DNA from: a virus
Length of the DNA: 23,578 nucleotides
Strand: one strand, 5' to 3'
IMG/VR virus record: IMGVR_UViG_3300038417_000505
Coordinates: 1 to 23,578 of that record
In this document: positions 1 to 5,092 of the stretch, piece by piece
How the letters are laid out: each line of letters starts with the position of its first letter
How positions within the stretch are numbered: position 1 is the stretch's first letter
Made by a program: the position numbers and the translations under genes
Notes under the pieces: model-generated
Database searches by the model: none
What the model was told of the DNA's origin: nothing
Seen by the model: only the letters and a program-made list of their open reading frames with translations

Positions 1-372
1 CTATTCTCCGTAATCGGGACCATTTATGGTGCGGCGGATATTTATAGTTTCAATCTTCCTGATGACAGAGGGAAGTTCCCGAGATATTGGGATCACGGCA
101 AAGGAGTCGATCCTGACCGCGCTTCAAGAACGGCGGTGGCCGTCGCCGGAGCGACCATGGTTGCCGGCGATCACGTAGGGACGGAGGAAAACGATGATGT
201 AGTGGCGCATTCCCACCCTATTTACAATGTCACAGACAATGGTGGGGGGCCTAAAAGTTATGTGCTGGGTGGTGCGACCGGTACCTACGTCACATTGGCC
301 ACAGGCAACTCTGCGGCGGGCAACGAAACTCGACCGCGCAATAAATATGTAATGCCGATAATTTTTTATTAG
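1..372 (+). CDS. Phage tail-collar domain protein, C-terminal part (5' end outside window)
   Basis: The frame is open from the first base of the window and stops at TAG 370-372, so only the last 123 residues are present. They contain the pattern of the phage tail collar domain: a VIGTIYG stretch, then FNLPDDRGKFPRYWDHG, a GDHVGTEEND segment, the HSHPIYN histidine motif and a C-terminal N-K-Y-V-M-P-I-I-F-Y ending. In this family the domain forms the trimeric tip of receptor-binding tail fibres. It lies just upstream of a fibre-assembly-like gene, the usual order at the end of a tail operon. An internal ATG at 160 would give a much shorter product and is not the true start. Family assignment is good; the full-length fibre and its receptor cannot be judged from this fragment. 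Confidence 0.85.
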   Translation, partial: LFSVIGTIYGAADIYSFNLPDDRGKFPRYWDHGKGVDPDRASRTAVAVAGATMVAGDHVGTEENDDVVAHSHPIYNVTDNGGGPKSYVLGGATGTYVTLATGNSAAGNETRPRNKYVMPIIFY

Positions 373-382
373 AGGAGTGTTT

Positions 383-859
383 ATGAAAATTTATAATTGC
401 CATTGGCAAACGGGGGAATACATCGGATCGCAGGATGCTCCCCTTGATCCGCTTGAGTCGCTGAATCAGGGCAAAGAAGTTTATCTAATGCCCGCGCATT
501 CGACCGTAGTGGCGCCGCCTGATGCAGCGGAAGGCAATGCGCGGATCTTCAAGAACGGAGCGTGGACGCAGATCGAAGATCACAGAGGAACCAGGATATA
601 TAAGACGTCGGATGCCAGTGAAATGATAATTGCAGAGGTAGGAGCAATCCCTGAGGGCTTTACATTACTGGCGCCTTGCGAATTTCCCGTGTGGGACGGG
701 ACGCAATGGACGTCTCAGCCGCCTCCGCCGTTGCCCGACCCTCTATGTGACCTCGTGGCGGCGCTGATGACCAAGGGCGTTCTCGTCGAGGCGGATTTGC
801 CGACATCCATTTCCGCAATGCCGACAGTTGCGGCGGTGATGAACGCGAAGAAGGCTTAG
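383..859 (+). CDS. Putative tail fibre assembly/chaperone-like protein
   Basis: The product is 158 residues. A GTG at 377 is in frame, but GAGGAG at 372-377 lies 5 bases before ATG 383, which is preferred. The N-terminus (MKIYNCHWQTGEYIG) and the repeated 'W.Q/W.S' phrases, such as FKNGAWTQIED and WDGTQWTSQPPPP, resemble the tail-fibre assembly and small fibre-accessory proteins found directly after fibre genes. A proline-rich linker at about residues 110-120 is followed by a C-terminal helix. No enzymatic motif is visible. The call rests mainly on position, only 10 bases after the collar-domain gene, and on composition. A non-chaperone fibre accessory protein is an equally possible reading. 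Confidence 0.5.
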   Translation: MKIYNCHWQTGEYIGSQDAPLDPLESLNQGKEVYLMPAHSTVVAPPDAAEGNARIFKNGAWTQIEDHRGTRIYKTSDASEMIIAEVGAIPEGFTLLAPCEFPVWDGTQWTSQPPPPLPDPLCDLVAALMTKGVLVEADLPTSISAMPTVAAVMNAKKA

Positions 860-863
860 AGAT

Positions 864-1325
864 TTACCAGTCTTCCCGGTTGGTGGGGTTCGTGAGATAT
901 ATCTGAAGACCGTATGTTAAAAGCTCTATCTCGTTCTGAACGGGCTTTTTAAATTCTGAATAAATCGGATATCCCCCCGCCTGCTGAACGTTATCGATCT
1001 TCAGGCGAACCTTTCCATCTTTGATATCTTCTTGCATCGTGAATGTAGCGACTATACGAGGGAGGGTTATTTTTATATATATATCTGTAGTGCCATTTCC
1101 TATGATTACGCCTTTTTCTTTATTTTCATATTCGATGACGGATTTTGCTGATTTAAAGTTCTTTGCCATCCACATCTTTGACCGTTCAAATATTTCATCT
1201 TTATCAAGATTGCGTACTTGAAATATTCTTTCAATCTGCAATTCTTCAGAATTAGGCGCTGTCATTTTGGGCATGCACCCCGCCAGCATGACTCCCACGA
1301 TTGCGATGATCAGAATCCTTTTCAT
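864..1325 (-). CDS. DUF4468-like lipoprotein
   Basis: This 153-residue protein has a lipoprotein signal: MKRILIIAIVGVMLAGC, with lipobox LAGC and the modified cysteine at residue 17. The mature part has the look of the DUF4468 (TBP-like fold) family: a helix (IFERSKMWMAKNF), the strand pair SVIEYENKEKGVIIGNG, and a TFTMQEDIKDGKVRLKIDN segment. An AAGGA lies about 8 bases before the ATG on the minus strand. It is convergent with the tail gene (4-bp gap) and transcribed in the same direction as the repressor, so it probably belongs to the lysogeny-expressed side. Cell-envelope lipoproteins in this position are often lysogenic-conversion or superinfection-exclusion factors. That role is inference; no such activity can be read from the sequence. 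Confidence 0.72.
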   Translation of the reverse strand: MKRILIIAIVGVMLAGCMPKMTAPNSEELQIERIFQVRNLDKDEIFERSKMWMAKNFKSAKSVIEYENKEKGVIIGNGTTDIYIKITLPRIVATFTMQEDIKDGKVRLKIDNVQQAGGYPIYSEFKKPVQNEIELLTYGLQIYLTNPTNREDW

Positions 1326-1361
1326 GATTTTTTTCCTTTGGCGGGATGCGTTGGTCCTAAT

Positions 1362-1388
1362 GTCATTCTCGCGGAAGCGGGAATCCAG
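1362..1388. repeat. REP-like palindromic element, copy 1
   Basis: A 27-bp element with arms CATTCTCGC and GCGGGAAT around a GAAG-type loop, ending in TCCAG. It differs by a few bases from the copy at 3889-3915, and one stem pair here is a T.G mismatch. It begins one base beyond the stop codon of the 59-aa membrane protein gene and lies between that gene and the lipoprotein gene. This class of extragenic palindrome is common in proteobacterial chromosomes. Confidence 0.75.
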
Positions 1389-1568
1389 TTATTTGGTCTC
1401 TTCAATCTTAAAACCGGCCTTCAACGCATTGATGATGCTCTCAAGTTGGTTTACAATGCGATCCAGTCTATCGACGATATGATTGATGCGCAGGACCCAT
1501 CGCAGGATGGCTATTGCGATGGCGAAGAAAAGAATCGCAAAAAAGAATGTTAAAGCGACGGCATCCAT
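1389..1568 (-). CDS. Small single-span membrane protein (59 aa)
   Basis: This short minus-strand gene starts at ATG 1568-1566 and stops at TAA 1391-1389. AAGGA on the minus strand lies about 5 bases before the start. Residues 5-24 (ALTFFFAILFFAIAIAILRW) form one strongly hydrophobic span. They are followed by a short amphipathic, coiled-coil-like helix (RINHIVDRLDRIVNQLESI) and a charged C-terminus. It sits between the repressor and lipoprotein genes, same strand, and could be co-expressed with them in the lysogen. Its size and topology fit small phage membrane proteins such as holin-like, antiholin-like or exclusion proteins, but nothing distinguishes these. The real frame is this one; an overlapping plus-strand frame lacks a ribosome site. 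Confidence 0.65.
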   Translation of the reverse strand: MDAVALTFFFAILFFAIAIAILRWVLRINHIVDRLDRIVNQLESIINALKAGFKIEETK

Positions 1569-1603
1569 AATGTCCTTTCCTATTGACTAAAAATGAACAT
1601 GAA

Positions 1604-2197
1604 TCATATTTTTTTGTCTCGCTGTTCTGTGTCGGGATGCGTTAAGAGGGGACACGGGTCACACGTTCTCCGCTGGGGAATCGGCTCTATATTTCCTTCC
1701 ACCAATGACAACTCCGTACGTTTCCAGTTCCTCCGAAGTTTGGTTGCCGTCTCTCTGATTTTTTTAATTTCCTCGGTTTGCTTGATGGCATCCTCTAAGA
1801 CTTCAATCGCAACCTTTATTCCATGCACGATGATAGGATGTTCGGATTCTATAATATTTTTCACTTTTGTGCAAATTTCTTTTGTCTCTTCCGAAATCGT
1901 GGTGCAGAATTCGCAGCGATGTTCTCGCACCCGGTGGTCATTTATTAGATCAGCGGGAACCGCATAAGGTCTTGTGCCCGTAAAAAGCCAGTCGATGGAG
2001 ACATTGAATTTATCACGGATGGCGAGGAGTTGTTGACCATCGGGCAGATTTTCTCCCTTGCACCATCTGCGGATGGAGTCATAAACTACATTCAAAGCTG
2101 CCGCGACAGCATATTTCCCCCCATTATCAGAGACTATCTTGCTGATATTCTTAGCGAATAAAATATAATCAGATTTATGCGTTTTTTTTCTTGACAA
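1604..2197 (-). CDS. CI-type HTH transcriptional repressor, no S24 protease domain
   Basis: The 197-residue protein carries an N-terminal helix-turn-helix of the bacteriophage CI repressor/HTH_3 type (about residues 14-75). It includes the recognition-helix region NVVYDSIRRWCKGENLPDG and the hallmark IDWLFTGTRP at 68-77. A Cys pair follows (C95, C98), then a long charged helical stretch (about 100-160) that could mediate oligomerisation. There is no LexA/S24 autocleavage domain, so induction would have to differ from lambda CI cleavage. The only usable start is TTG at 2197, and no Shine-Dalgarno sequence precedes it, so leaderless translation like lambda cI from PRM is possible. It is divergent from the 47-aa plus-strand gene across a 61-bp gap, the classic lysogeny-switch arrangement. 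Confidence 0.8.
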   Translation of the reverse strand: MSRKKTHKSDYILFAKNISKIVSDNGGKYAVAAALNVVYDSIRRWCKGENLPDGQQLLAIRDKFNVSIDWLFTGTRPYAVPADLINDHRVREHRCEFCTTISEETKEICTKVKNIIESEHPIIVHGIKVAIEVLEDAIKQTEEIKKIRETATKLRRNWKRTELSLVEGNIEPIPQRRTCDPCPLLTHPDTEQRDKKI

Positions 2198-2219
2198 GAC
2201 GTTTAGATTAGTTTATTTC
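2191..2219 (+). promoter_or_regulatory. Candidate rightward early promoter (PR-like)
   Basis: A perfect TTGACA (2191-2196) is followed, after a 17-bp spacer, by TATTTC (2214-2219), a weak -10. The -35 overlaps the repressor start codon on the other strand. An 8-bp palindrome, TAAATTTA, lies downstream at 2235-2242 and could be part of an operator. Position and direction fit an early promoter reading into the 47-aa gene. The poor -10 keeps confidence low. Confidence 0.35.
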
Positions 2220-2258
2220 TCCGTCCCAGATTCATAAATTTAAAAATGGGAGGAACCT

Positions 2259-2402
2259 ATGACCGCATGGCAAAAATTCCTTAATCAAACAATTCCGGAT
2301 CCAAAACTGCAGGCCGAATTTCAAGAATTTATCGGCATTGCAATCAAGCAGAGCCTGAAGGAGGCGATTTCCGCAAAAAAAAGCGAAGGTAACCGTCGAT
2401 GA
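2259..2402 (+). CDS. 47-aa protein in the Cro position, resembling a segment of the phage's own primase-helicase
   Basis: ATG 2259 follows a strong GGGAGG with 5 bases between, and the frame stops at TGA 2400-2402. The product begins MTAWQKFLNQTIPDP and contains EFQEFIG before a lysine-rich tail (KQSLKEAISAKK). It is divergent from the repressor and is the first gene on the rightward side, where lambdoid phages encode Cro. It has no recognisable HTH. Residues 4-26 align without gaps to residues 515-537 of the primase-helicase at 9721-12153, with 9 of 23 identical, including W, L, QT, QEF and G. That part of the primase lies just before the Walker A motif. Its last 59 bases overlap the 3' end of the opposite-strand gene at 2344-2598. 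The function is unknown. Confidence 0.6.
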   Translation: MTAWQKFLNQTIPDPKLQAEFQEFIGIAIKQSLKEAISAKKSEGNRR

Positions 2403-2598
2403 TAAACTTGGCAATTCCCTCTTTTTCTTTCCGAAGTTCAATTAGTAGACTTTCAGCTTCTTCGTCGGATATCTCTTCATCAAATTTAGTCGGCCCGGGG
2501 ATCATTGACTTAAAGATCTCAAGCATTTCAGCGGCAAATTCTTTTGGCTTGCCCGTAACCTCATGAATAATTTGTATGAATATGTCTCCTTGTTTCAT
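2344..2598 (-). CDS. Small unknown acidic protein (84 aa)
   Basis: The start at ATG 2598 is chosen because AAGGAG on the minus strand lies 7 bases upstream; a TTG at 2604 is also in frame. The product starts MKQGDIFIQIIHEVTGKPKE and has an acidic centre (FDEEISDEEAESLLIELRKEKEG, split here by its helix boundaries) and a hydrophobic-basic C-terminus. It appears mostly alpha-helical, without Cys, transmembrane or HTH motifs. I do not recognise the family. Its 3' end runs antisense across the last 59 bases of the 47-aa plus-strand gene, and its whole length would be antisense to any transcript running from the PR-like promoter to the CII-like gene. Expression of the two sides could therefore interfere with each other. 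Confidence 0.5.
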   Translation of the reverse strand: MKQGDIFIQIIHEVTGKPKEFAAEMLEIFKSMIPGPTKFDEEISDEEAESLLIELRKEKEGIAKFIIDGYLRFFLRKSPPSGSA

Positions 2599-2604
2599 AA
2601 GCAA

Positions 2605-2859
2605 TCTCCTTCAATGCAGAGAAGAAAACGCGGAAAGGCCCTTTTCCGCTCTGCCGGTCATGCGGGGGATTCTTGGCGGGATGCTCCCGCAGAACCGGCT
2701 TGAAAGCGTTGCATAGCACGGAATAAAAACTTTCTCAACCAGAAAAGGATCCGGCATGACGCACATCAACTTTATACCTCCTTCAATCGGCTGCAGAATA
2801 AACCGCAGCCGCAAACCTTTGCAACACCACAGATCAGCGGCATTCTGGATATCCAATTC
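2605..2859 (+). other. Structured stretch without a convincing plus-strand gene (possible leader RNA)
   Basis: On the plus strand no good gene occupies this stretch, but it holds clear inverted repeats: GCGGG-ATGCT-CCCGC at 2676-2690, and CGGCTGC...GCAGCCG at 2788-2794/2805-2811. The terminator hairpin at 2860-2893 follows. Together they could form the leader of the transcript entering the CII-like gene, or a small stable RNA. A 55-aa ORF from ATG 2756 has an AAGGA upstream, but it runs through the terminator and is not believed. Confidence 0.35.
2611..2766 (-). CDS. Possible short minus-strand ORF (51 aa)
   Basis: ATG 2766 is preceded on the minus strand by AAGGAGG about 10 bases upstream, and a TTG at 2769 is 7 bases from it. 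The frame stops at 2611, 12 bases before the start of the 84-aa gene, so the two could be co-translated. The product (MCVMPDPFLVEKVFIPCYAT...) is rich in Cys, Pro and Arg and matches nothing I know. Much of the DNA is also part of the plus-strand hairpins described in this region, so the reading frame may be incidental. The ribosome site is the main support. Confidence 0.25.
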   Translation of the reverse strand: MCVMPDPFLVEKVFIPCYATLSSRFCGSIPPRIPRMTGRAEKGLSAFSSLH

Positions 2860-2904
2860 GCAGGTCGAAATTCCAGCACGAAATTCGACCTGCTTTTTTG
2901 TTTT
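2860..2904 (+). terminator. Rho-independent terminator directly before the CII-like gene
   Basis: A perfect 10-bp stem, GCAGGTCGAA (2860-2869) with TTCGACCTGC (2884-2893), has a 14-base loop and is followed by six T (2894-2899) and GTTTT. The ribosome site of the next gene begins at 2905, leaving no room for a normal promoter between. Transcription of the CII-like gene most likely has to read through this site, as at lambda tR1. Confidence 0.8.
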
Positions 2905-2917
2905 GAGGAGGGCATAA

Positions 2918-3256
2918 ATGTCCGATTCCTATGGCGAGATGTTCGACAAGATGATCGACAGGGCGGCCAGGCATGAAGAGCGCACTGATATCTTCCGCAG
3001 GAACGATATCTCAAGGAATCACTTCTACAACGTCATCAACCCGAACCGCTCCACGACAAGCGGAAACCCTTACTATGCGCCCATCGAATGGCTGGTCAAG
3101 CTTACCAGGGATCTCAGGGATTACTGGATGCTGAAAAGAATCGCGCGCGATTGCGGCTGTCTCTTGCTTACGCCGGACGACGTAAAGGAATTGAAGGATT
3201 CTGATCCGGAAAAAGCAATCGAGGTTTTCAAGAAAATCGTGGGACTCGTGAAGTGA
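2918..3256 (+). CDS. Phage regulatory CII-like protein (CP76 type)
   Basis: This 112-residue protein resembles the phage regulatory protein CII/CP76 family. A helix-turn-helix-like region spans about residues 22-45 (RTDIFRRNDISRNHFYNVIN). It is followed by the family phrases PYYAPIEWLVKLTRD (51-65) and DYWMLKRIARDCGC (68-81), and a charged C-terminal helix. Such proteins help choose between lysogenic and lytic development. GAGGAGGG at 2905-2912 is 5 bases from the ATG. It lies right after the terminator at 2860-2904 and is the first gene of the main early operon, in the same relative place as cII in lambda. The family match is from memory of its sequence pattern. Confidence 0.75.
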   Translation: MSDSYGEMFDKMIDRAARHEERTDIFRRNDISRNHFYNVINPNRSTTSGNPYYAPIEWLVKLTRDLRDYWMLKRIARDCGCLLLTPDDVKELKDSDPEKAIEVFKKIVGLVK

Positions 3257-3259
3257 CGC

Positions 3260-3490
3260 ATGGACATCATCGATAGGGCTCAGCAGAATGACAGGGAAAT
3301 TCAGCAATCGGTGGATAATTATCTGAAGCGCCGCGGCATTGATCTCTTCGAGCCTCCGGAGCGGGCGCAGGTCATCGATGGAATTGCTTACTGCGTGGAT
3401 TGCGGGCTCGATATCCCGCCAAAGAGACTTGAGGCCAAACCGGATGCCGTGCGTTGCGTCGAGTGCGAGAGCAGGAAGGAGAGACGATGA
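3260..3490 (+). CDS. TraR/DksA family zinc-finger protein
   Basis: The 76-residue product has the C4 zinc finger of the short TraR/DksA (YbiI-like) phage proteins: C45-x2-C48...C66-x2-C69 in CVDCGLDIPPKRLEAKPDA then VRCVECESR. A short helical N-terminus (DIIDRAQQNDREIQQSVDNY) precedes it. Family members bind the secondary channel of RNA polymerase and alter host transcription without needing ppGpp in the TraR case. This short version has the finger and part of the coiled coil. It starts 3 bases after the CII-like stop and overlaps the next gene by ATGA, so it is part of the early operon. The ribosome site is weak, suggesting coupled translation. Confidence 0.85.
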   Translation: MDIIDRAQQNDREIQQSVDNYLKRRGIDLFEPPERAQVIDGIAYCVDCGLDIPPKRLEAKPDAVRCVECESRKERR

Positions 3491-3723
3491 AATATCTGAT
3501 CGCTTGCCTAGTCATGATCATGGGATTTCAGGCGTTCATTTATTGGCCTGTGCTGACGTCACCGGCGGCCGCGGCATACGAATGGCGATCACTCCAGGAG
3601 AAAAAAGAATTCCAGCGCCTCCTGAAGAAGCACGGTTTGGATCGCAAGATATCGGTTGTCTTCTACGATGGGAAGCAGAAATATTTTATAAATGAGAAAG
3701 GGCAGAAATGCCGGTTCATTTAA
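3487..3723 (+). CDS. Small exported or membrane-anchored protein (78 aa)
   Basis: ATG 3487 overlaps the preceding TGA (ATGA), and AGGAAGGAGA lies 4 bases upstream. The N-terminus MKYLIACLVMIMGFQAFIYW is a hydrophobic signal or anchor segment. SPAAAA-YEW at about residues 25-32 is a plausible signal-peptidase site. The rest is small and basic: a helix EKKEFQRLLKKHGLDRK, then strands ISVVFYDGKQKYFINEKGQK. There is one Cys near the C-terminus. I do not recognise the family. It is the first of four small membrane-associated products in the early operon, which could modify the host envelope early in infection. Confidence 0.6.
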   Translation: MKYLIACLVMIMGFQAFIYWPVLTSPAAAAYEWRSLQEKKEFQRLLKKHGLDRKISVVFYDGKQKYFINEKGQKCRFI

Positions 3724-3924
3724 CATTGTCCATTTGGGGCGGGGAGATAACCACGGGCCGAGCCAGCCGTGGCGTGGCGAACGCCGAGGGTCACACAGAT
3801 TCTGGCATACTCCCGCCTGTGACCGGGGAGAAGAAATCGAGAGGCGGAGTGTGGCGCATTCCGACCTCGTCCCAAGCGGACAATAAATGTCATTCCCGCG
3901 AAGGCGGGAATCCAGGAAGATTGT
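3724..3924 (+). other. Mostly non-coding stretch with inverted repeats and a REP-like element
   Basis: No convincing gene lies here. A 74-codon frame (3708-3932) has a mediocre ribosome site, but its end translates the REP-like palindrome into the CHSREGGNP phrase typical of translated repeats. Visible structures are CCACGG (3751-3756)/CCGTGG (3767-3772), GGTCACA (3789-3795)/TGTGACC (3818-3824) and the element at 3889-3915. A short real peptide ending before the repeat cannot be excluded. Confidence 0.5.
3889..3915. repeat. REP-like palindromic element, copy 2
   Basis: This copy has perfect 8-bp arms, ATTCCCGC (3892-3899) and GCGGGAAT (3904-3911), around the loop GAAG, with flanks GTC and CCAG. 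It is closely related to the copy at 1362-1388 in the same plus-strand orientation. It ends only 9 bases before the next start codon, and its terminal CCAGGA contributes to that gene's ribosome-site region. Confidence 0.85.
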
Positions 3925-4068
3925 ATGGATGATCGAATCACGCTGTATTTATTAATTCTCGCTTTTATGATCTGCGCTGCCTGGCTTCTCTTTTGGATTA
4001 TAGAGGAGGCAGTGAAACTCGGCGTTAAACGAGCGCTCAAGGATTATTTTAAGAATGAGGAGGTTTGA
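3925..4068 (+). CDS. Small single-span membrane protein (47 aa)
   Basis: ATG 3925 follows AGGA with a 7-base gap; the AGGA is at the end of the REP-like element. The product begins MDDRITLYLLILAFMICAAW, and residues 6-26 form one transmembrane helix. It is followed by an amphipathic basic-acidic tail (VKLGVKRALKDYFKNEEV). The stop TGA at 4066-4068 is one base before the next ATG, and the GAGGAGG ribosome site of the next gene is embedded in its last codons, so the pair is translationally linked. No family is recognised. Topology and size fit a small phage membrane effector or holin-like protein, without further proof. Confidence 0.65.
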   Translation: MDDRITLYLLILAFMICAAWLLFWIIEEAVKLGVKRALKDYFKNEEV

Positions 4069-4069
4069 A

Positions 4070-4381
4070 ATGAAAAAGCGCATCTGGAAAAGGATCATCG
4101 AATTCTTAATCTGCCTGCTCGCCATGACATGCCTGCTCTTCGCCGGCGGTGACAGCCCGTATTTTCCCTGGCCGAATTTCGCGGCGGTGATCCTCTTCAC
4201 AATTATAGTCATGGCATGGCTCAGGAGGAACGCCAGGCGCGATATCCTGACCAGGGCGGAGGAACGGTCGGCCCTGGCGATTGTGAGAGACATGAACGCA
4301 CGTCTCGGACGTCTGACGCAAAACAGGACCGCAGCAAACGATCTGCTGAAACATCGGGGTGAGGCGACAATCCACAGTTAA
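4070..4381 (+). CDS. Two-span membrane protein (103 aa)
   Basis: ATG 4070 is preferred over ATG 4055 because GAGGAGG lies 6 bases upstream of it. The protein starts MKKRIWKRIIEFLICLLAMT. Hydrophobic spans lie at about residues 10-25 and 36-51 (AAVILFTIIVMAWL), joined by a short GGDSPYFPWPNF loop. The arginine-rich segment RRNARRDILTRAEERS is followed by a helical cytoplasmic tail (IVRDMNARLGRLTQNRTAANDLL). The positive-inside pattern suggests both ends in the cytoplasm. It follows the 47-aa membrane protein with one base between. The function is unknown, and holin-like topology is possible, though an early position would be unusual for lysis genes. Confidence 0.65.
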   Translation: MKKRIWKRIIEFLICLLAMTCLLFAGGDSPYFPWPNFAAVILFTIIVMAWLRRNARRDILTRAEERSALAIVRDMNARLGRLTQNRTAANDLLKHRGEATIHS

Positions 4382-4393
4382 CTCCCCACGGCA

Positions 4394-4438
4394 GGCCCGG
4401 GGTTCAAACCTCCTCCCCGGGCCGACCCTTTCTTTCTT
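4394..4438 (+). terminator. Strong GC hairpin with pyrimidine tail (terminator-like)
   Basis: A 9-bp perfect stem, GGCCCGGGG (4394-4402)/CCCCGGGCC (4415-4423), has a 12-base loop and is followed by a CCCTTTCTTTCTTCC tract. The tail is interrupted by C, so termination may be partial. A second hairpin, CCCCTT/AAGGGG, at 4439-4455 lies just before the next ribosome site. The CCTTTCTTTC tail recurs after the hairpin at 21860-21892. Confidence 0.5.
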
Positions 4439-4474
4439 CCCCTTCGCGAAAGGGGAATACAAGGAGATTTTATC

Positions 4475-4585
4475 ATGGAAATATTGATGAGCAATCCATT
4501 CTGGGGCGGAGTTTTGATCGGCGTGATCATTGGAATCGCCGGGACCATTTGGATAATCGGCATGTGCGCATCGGGAAGAACCTGA
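4475..4585 (+). CDS. Tiny membrane protein (36 aa)
   Basis: ATG 4475 is preceded by AAGGAG with a 9-base gap, and the frame stops at TGA 4583-4585, one base before the next GTG start. The product, MEILMSNPFWGGVLIGVIIG then IAGTIWIIGMC, is almost entirely one glycine-containing transmembrane helix with a short polar end. No family is recognised. It is the fourth small membrane-associated product in about 1.1 kb. It is too short for domain analysis, but the ribosome site and tight spacing support translation. Confidence 0.6.
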   Translation: MEILMSNPFWGGVLIGVIIGIAGTIWIIGMCASGRT

Positions 4586-4586
4586 G

Positions 4587-4826
4587 GTGACTGTGCACAG
4601 ACTGAAGAAGGCGACTGAGAGAATCTGTGAATTTGGAGGCGTCAAGAAGACGGTCCTGGACGTGCCGGTAGAACATGGGCCGGCCGTGGTCCTCGGCGAA
4701 CGCGGAGCAAAGGCGGTACTTGAGAACCTGGATGAGATCAGGGCGTTCGTGGCGCGCCAGGAGGTCACAAGACACGCCATCGAGCAGATGGGCGGAGGCG
4801 GCATAATAGAGGAGAGCAGAGGATGA
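4587..4826 (+). CDS. Conserved-looking small protein of unknown function (79 aa)
   Basis: The frame opens with GTG at 4587, with GTG 4593 an alternative; the intervening GAGGTG could serve the second. The stop TGA (4824-4826) overlaps the next ATG as ATGA. The sequence runs from a basic helix (HRLKKATERICEFGGVKK) into a strand (TVLDVPVEHGPAVVLGERGA) and a helix (KAVLENLDEIRAFVARQEVT), ending in a glycine-rich GGGGII tail. It is soluble, with one Cys and no catalytic signature. I do not recognise the family. Tight coupling to both neighbours places it in the early operon upstream of the replication block. Confidence 0.5.
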   Translation: MTVHRLKKATERICEFGGVKKTVLDVPVEHGPAVVLGERGAKAVLENLDEIRAFVARQEVTRHAIEQMGGGGIIEESRG

Positions 4827-5092
4827 AGAACAAATTGATACACCTAAATAACCATCTTTTCGAGCAACTGGAGCGCCTGAATGATGCGGATCTCAAGAGC
4901 GAAGAACTTCAGGAGGAAATGAGTCGGGCCAAGGCCATCACGGGTGTGGCCAATCAAATCATCAACAATGCGCGTCTCGTTTTCGAGGCGACGAAGGCTC
5001 TGAGTGAAGGACTGATCCGCAATCAACGCAGTAAGCAATTCCATGCTCGGTATGCTCAACCAGGACGGAGCCGACAAGATCAAAGCCGTTAA
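4823..5092 (+). CDS. Conserved phage protein, helical, possible frameshift near the C-terminus
   Basis: The 89-residue reading begins MKNKLIHLNNHLFEQLERLN and continues with DADLKSEELQEEMSRAKAIT then VANQIINNARLVFEATKALS. This is a pattern I recognise from small helical phage proteins of unknown function in early operons. The last 20 residues (RSKQFHARYAQPGRSRQDQS) are basic and unlike the rest. In the +1 frame, from about 5016, the DNA instead reads SAINAVSNSMLGMLNQDGAD and ends at TGA 5094-5096, overlapping the next ATG as ATGA, the junction type used elsewhere here. A one-base change or ribosomal slip near 5013-5016 would join the two. The start ATG overlaps the previous stop. Confidence 0.6.
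   Translation: MKNKLIHLNNHLFEQLERLNDADLKSEELQEEMSRAKAITGVANQIINNARLVFEATKALSEGLIRNQRSKQFHARYAQPGRSRQDQSR

Noticed and set aside
2756-2917. 55-aa plus-strand ORF with AAGGA upstream
   Set aside because: It would have to run through the strong terminator hairpin and T tract, and its product is basic low-similarity sequence.
3708-3932. 74-aa ORF on the plus strand
   Set aside because: Its end translates the REP-like palindrome (CHSREGGNP phrase), the ribosome site is mediocre and the rest has no recognisable pattern. Kept only as a possibility within the non-coding entry.
4390-4425. tRNA 3'-end-like or attachment-site-like sequence (GGTTCAAACC flanked by GC stem)
   Set aside because: The T-arm pairing has a mismatch, no D or anticodon arm is present, and the GC stem is better explained as a terminator-like hairpin. 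No integrase is visible to support an att site.
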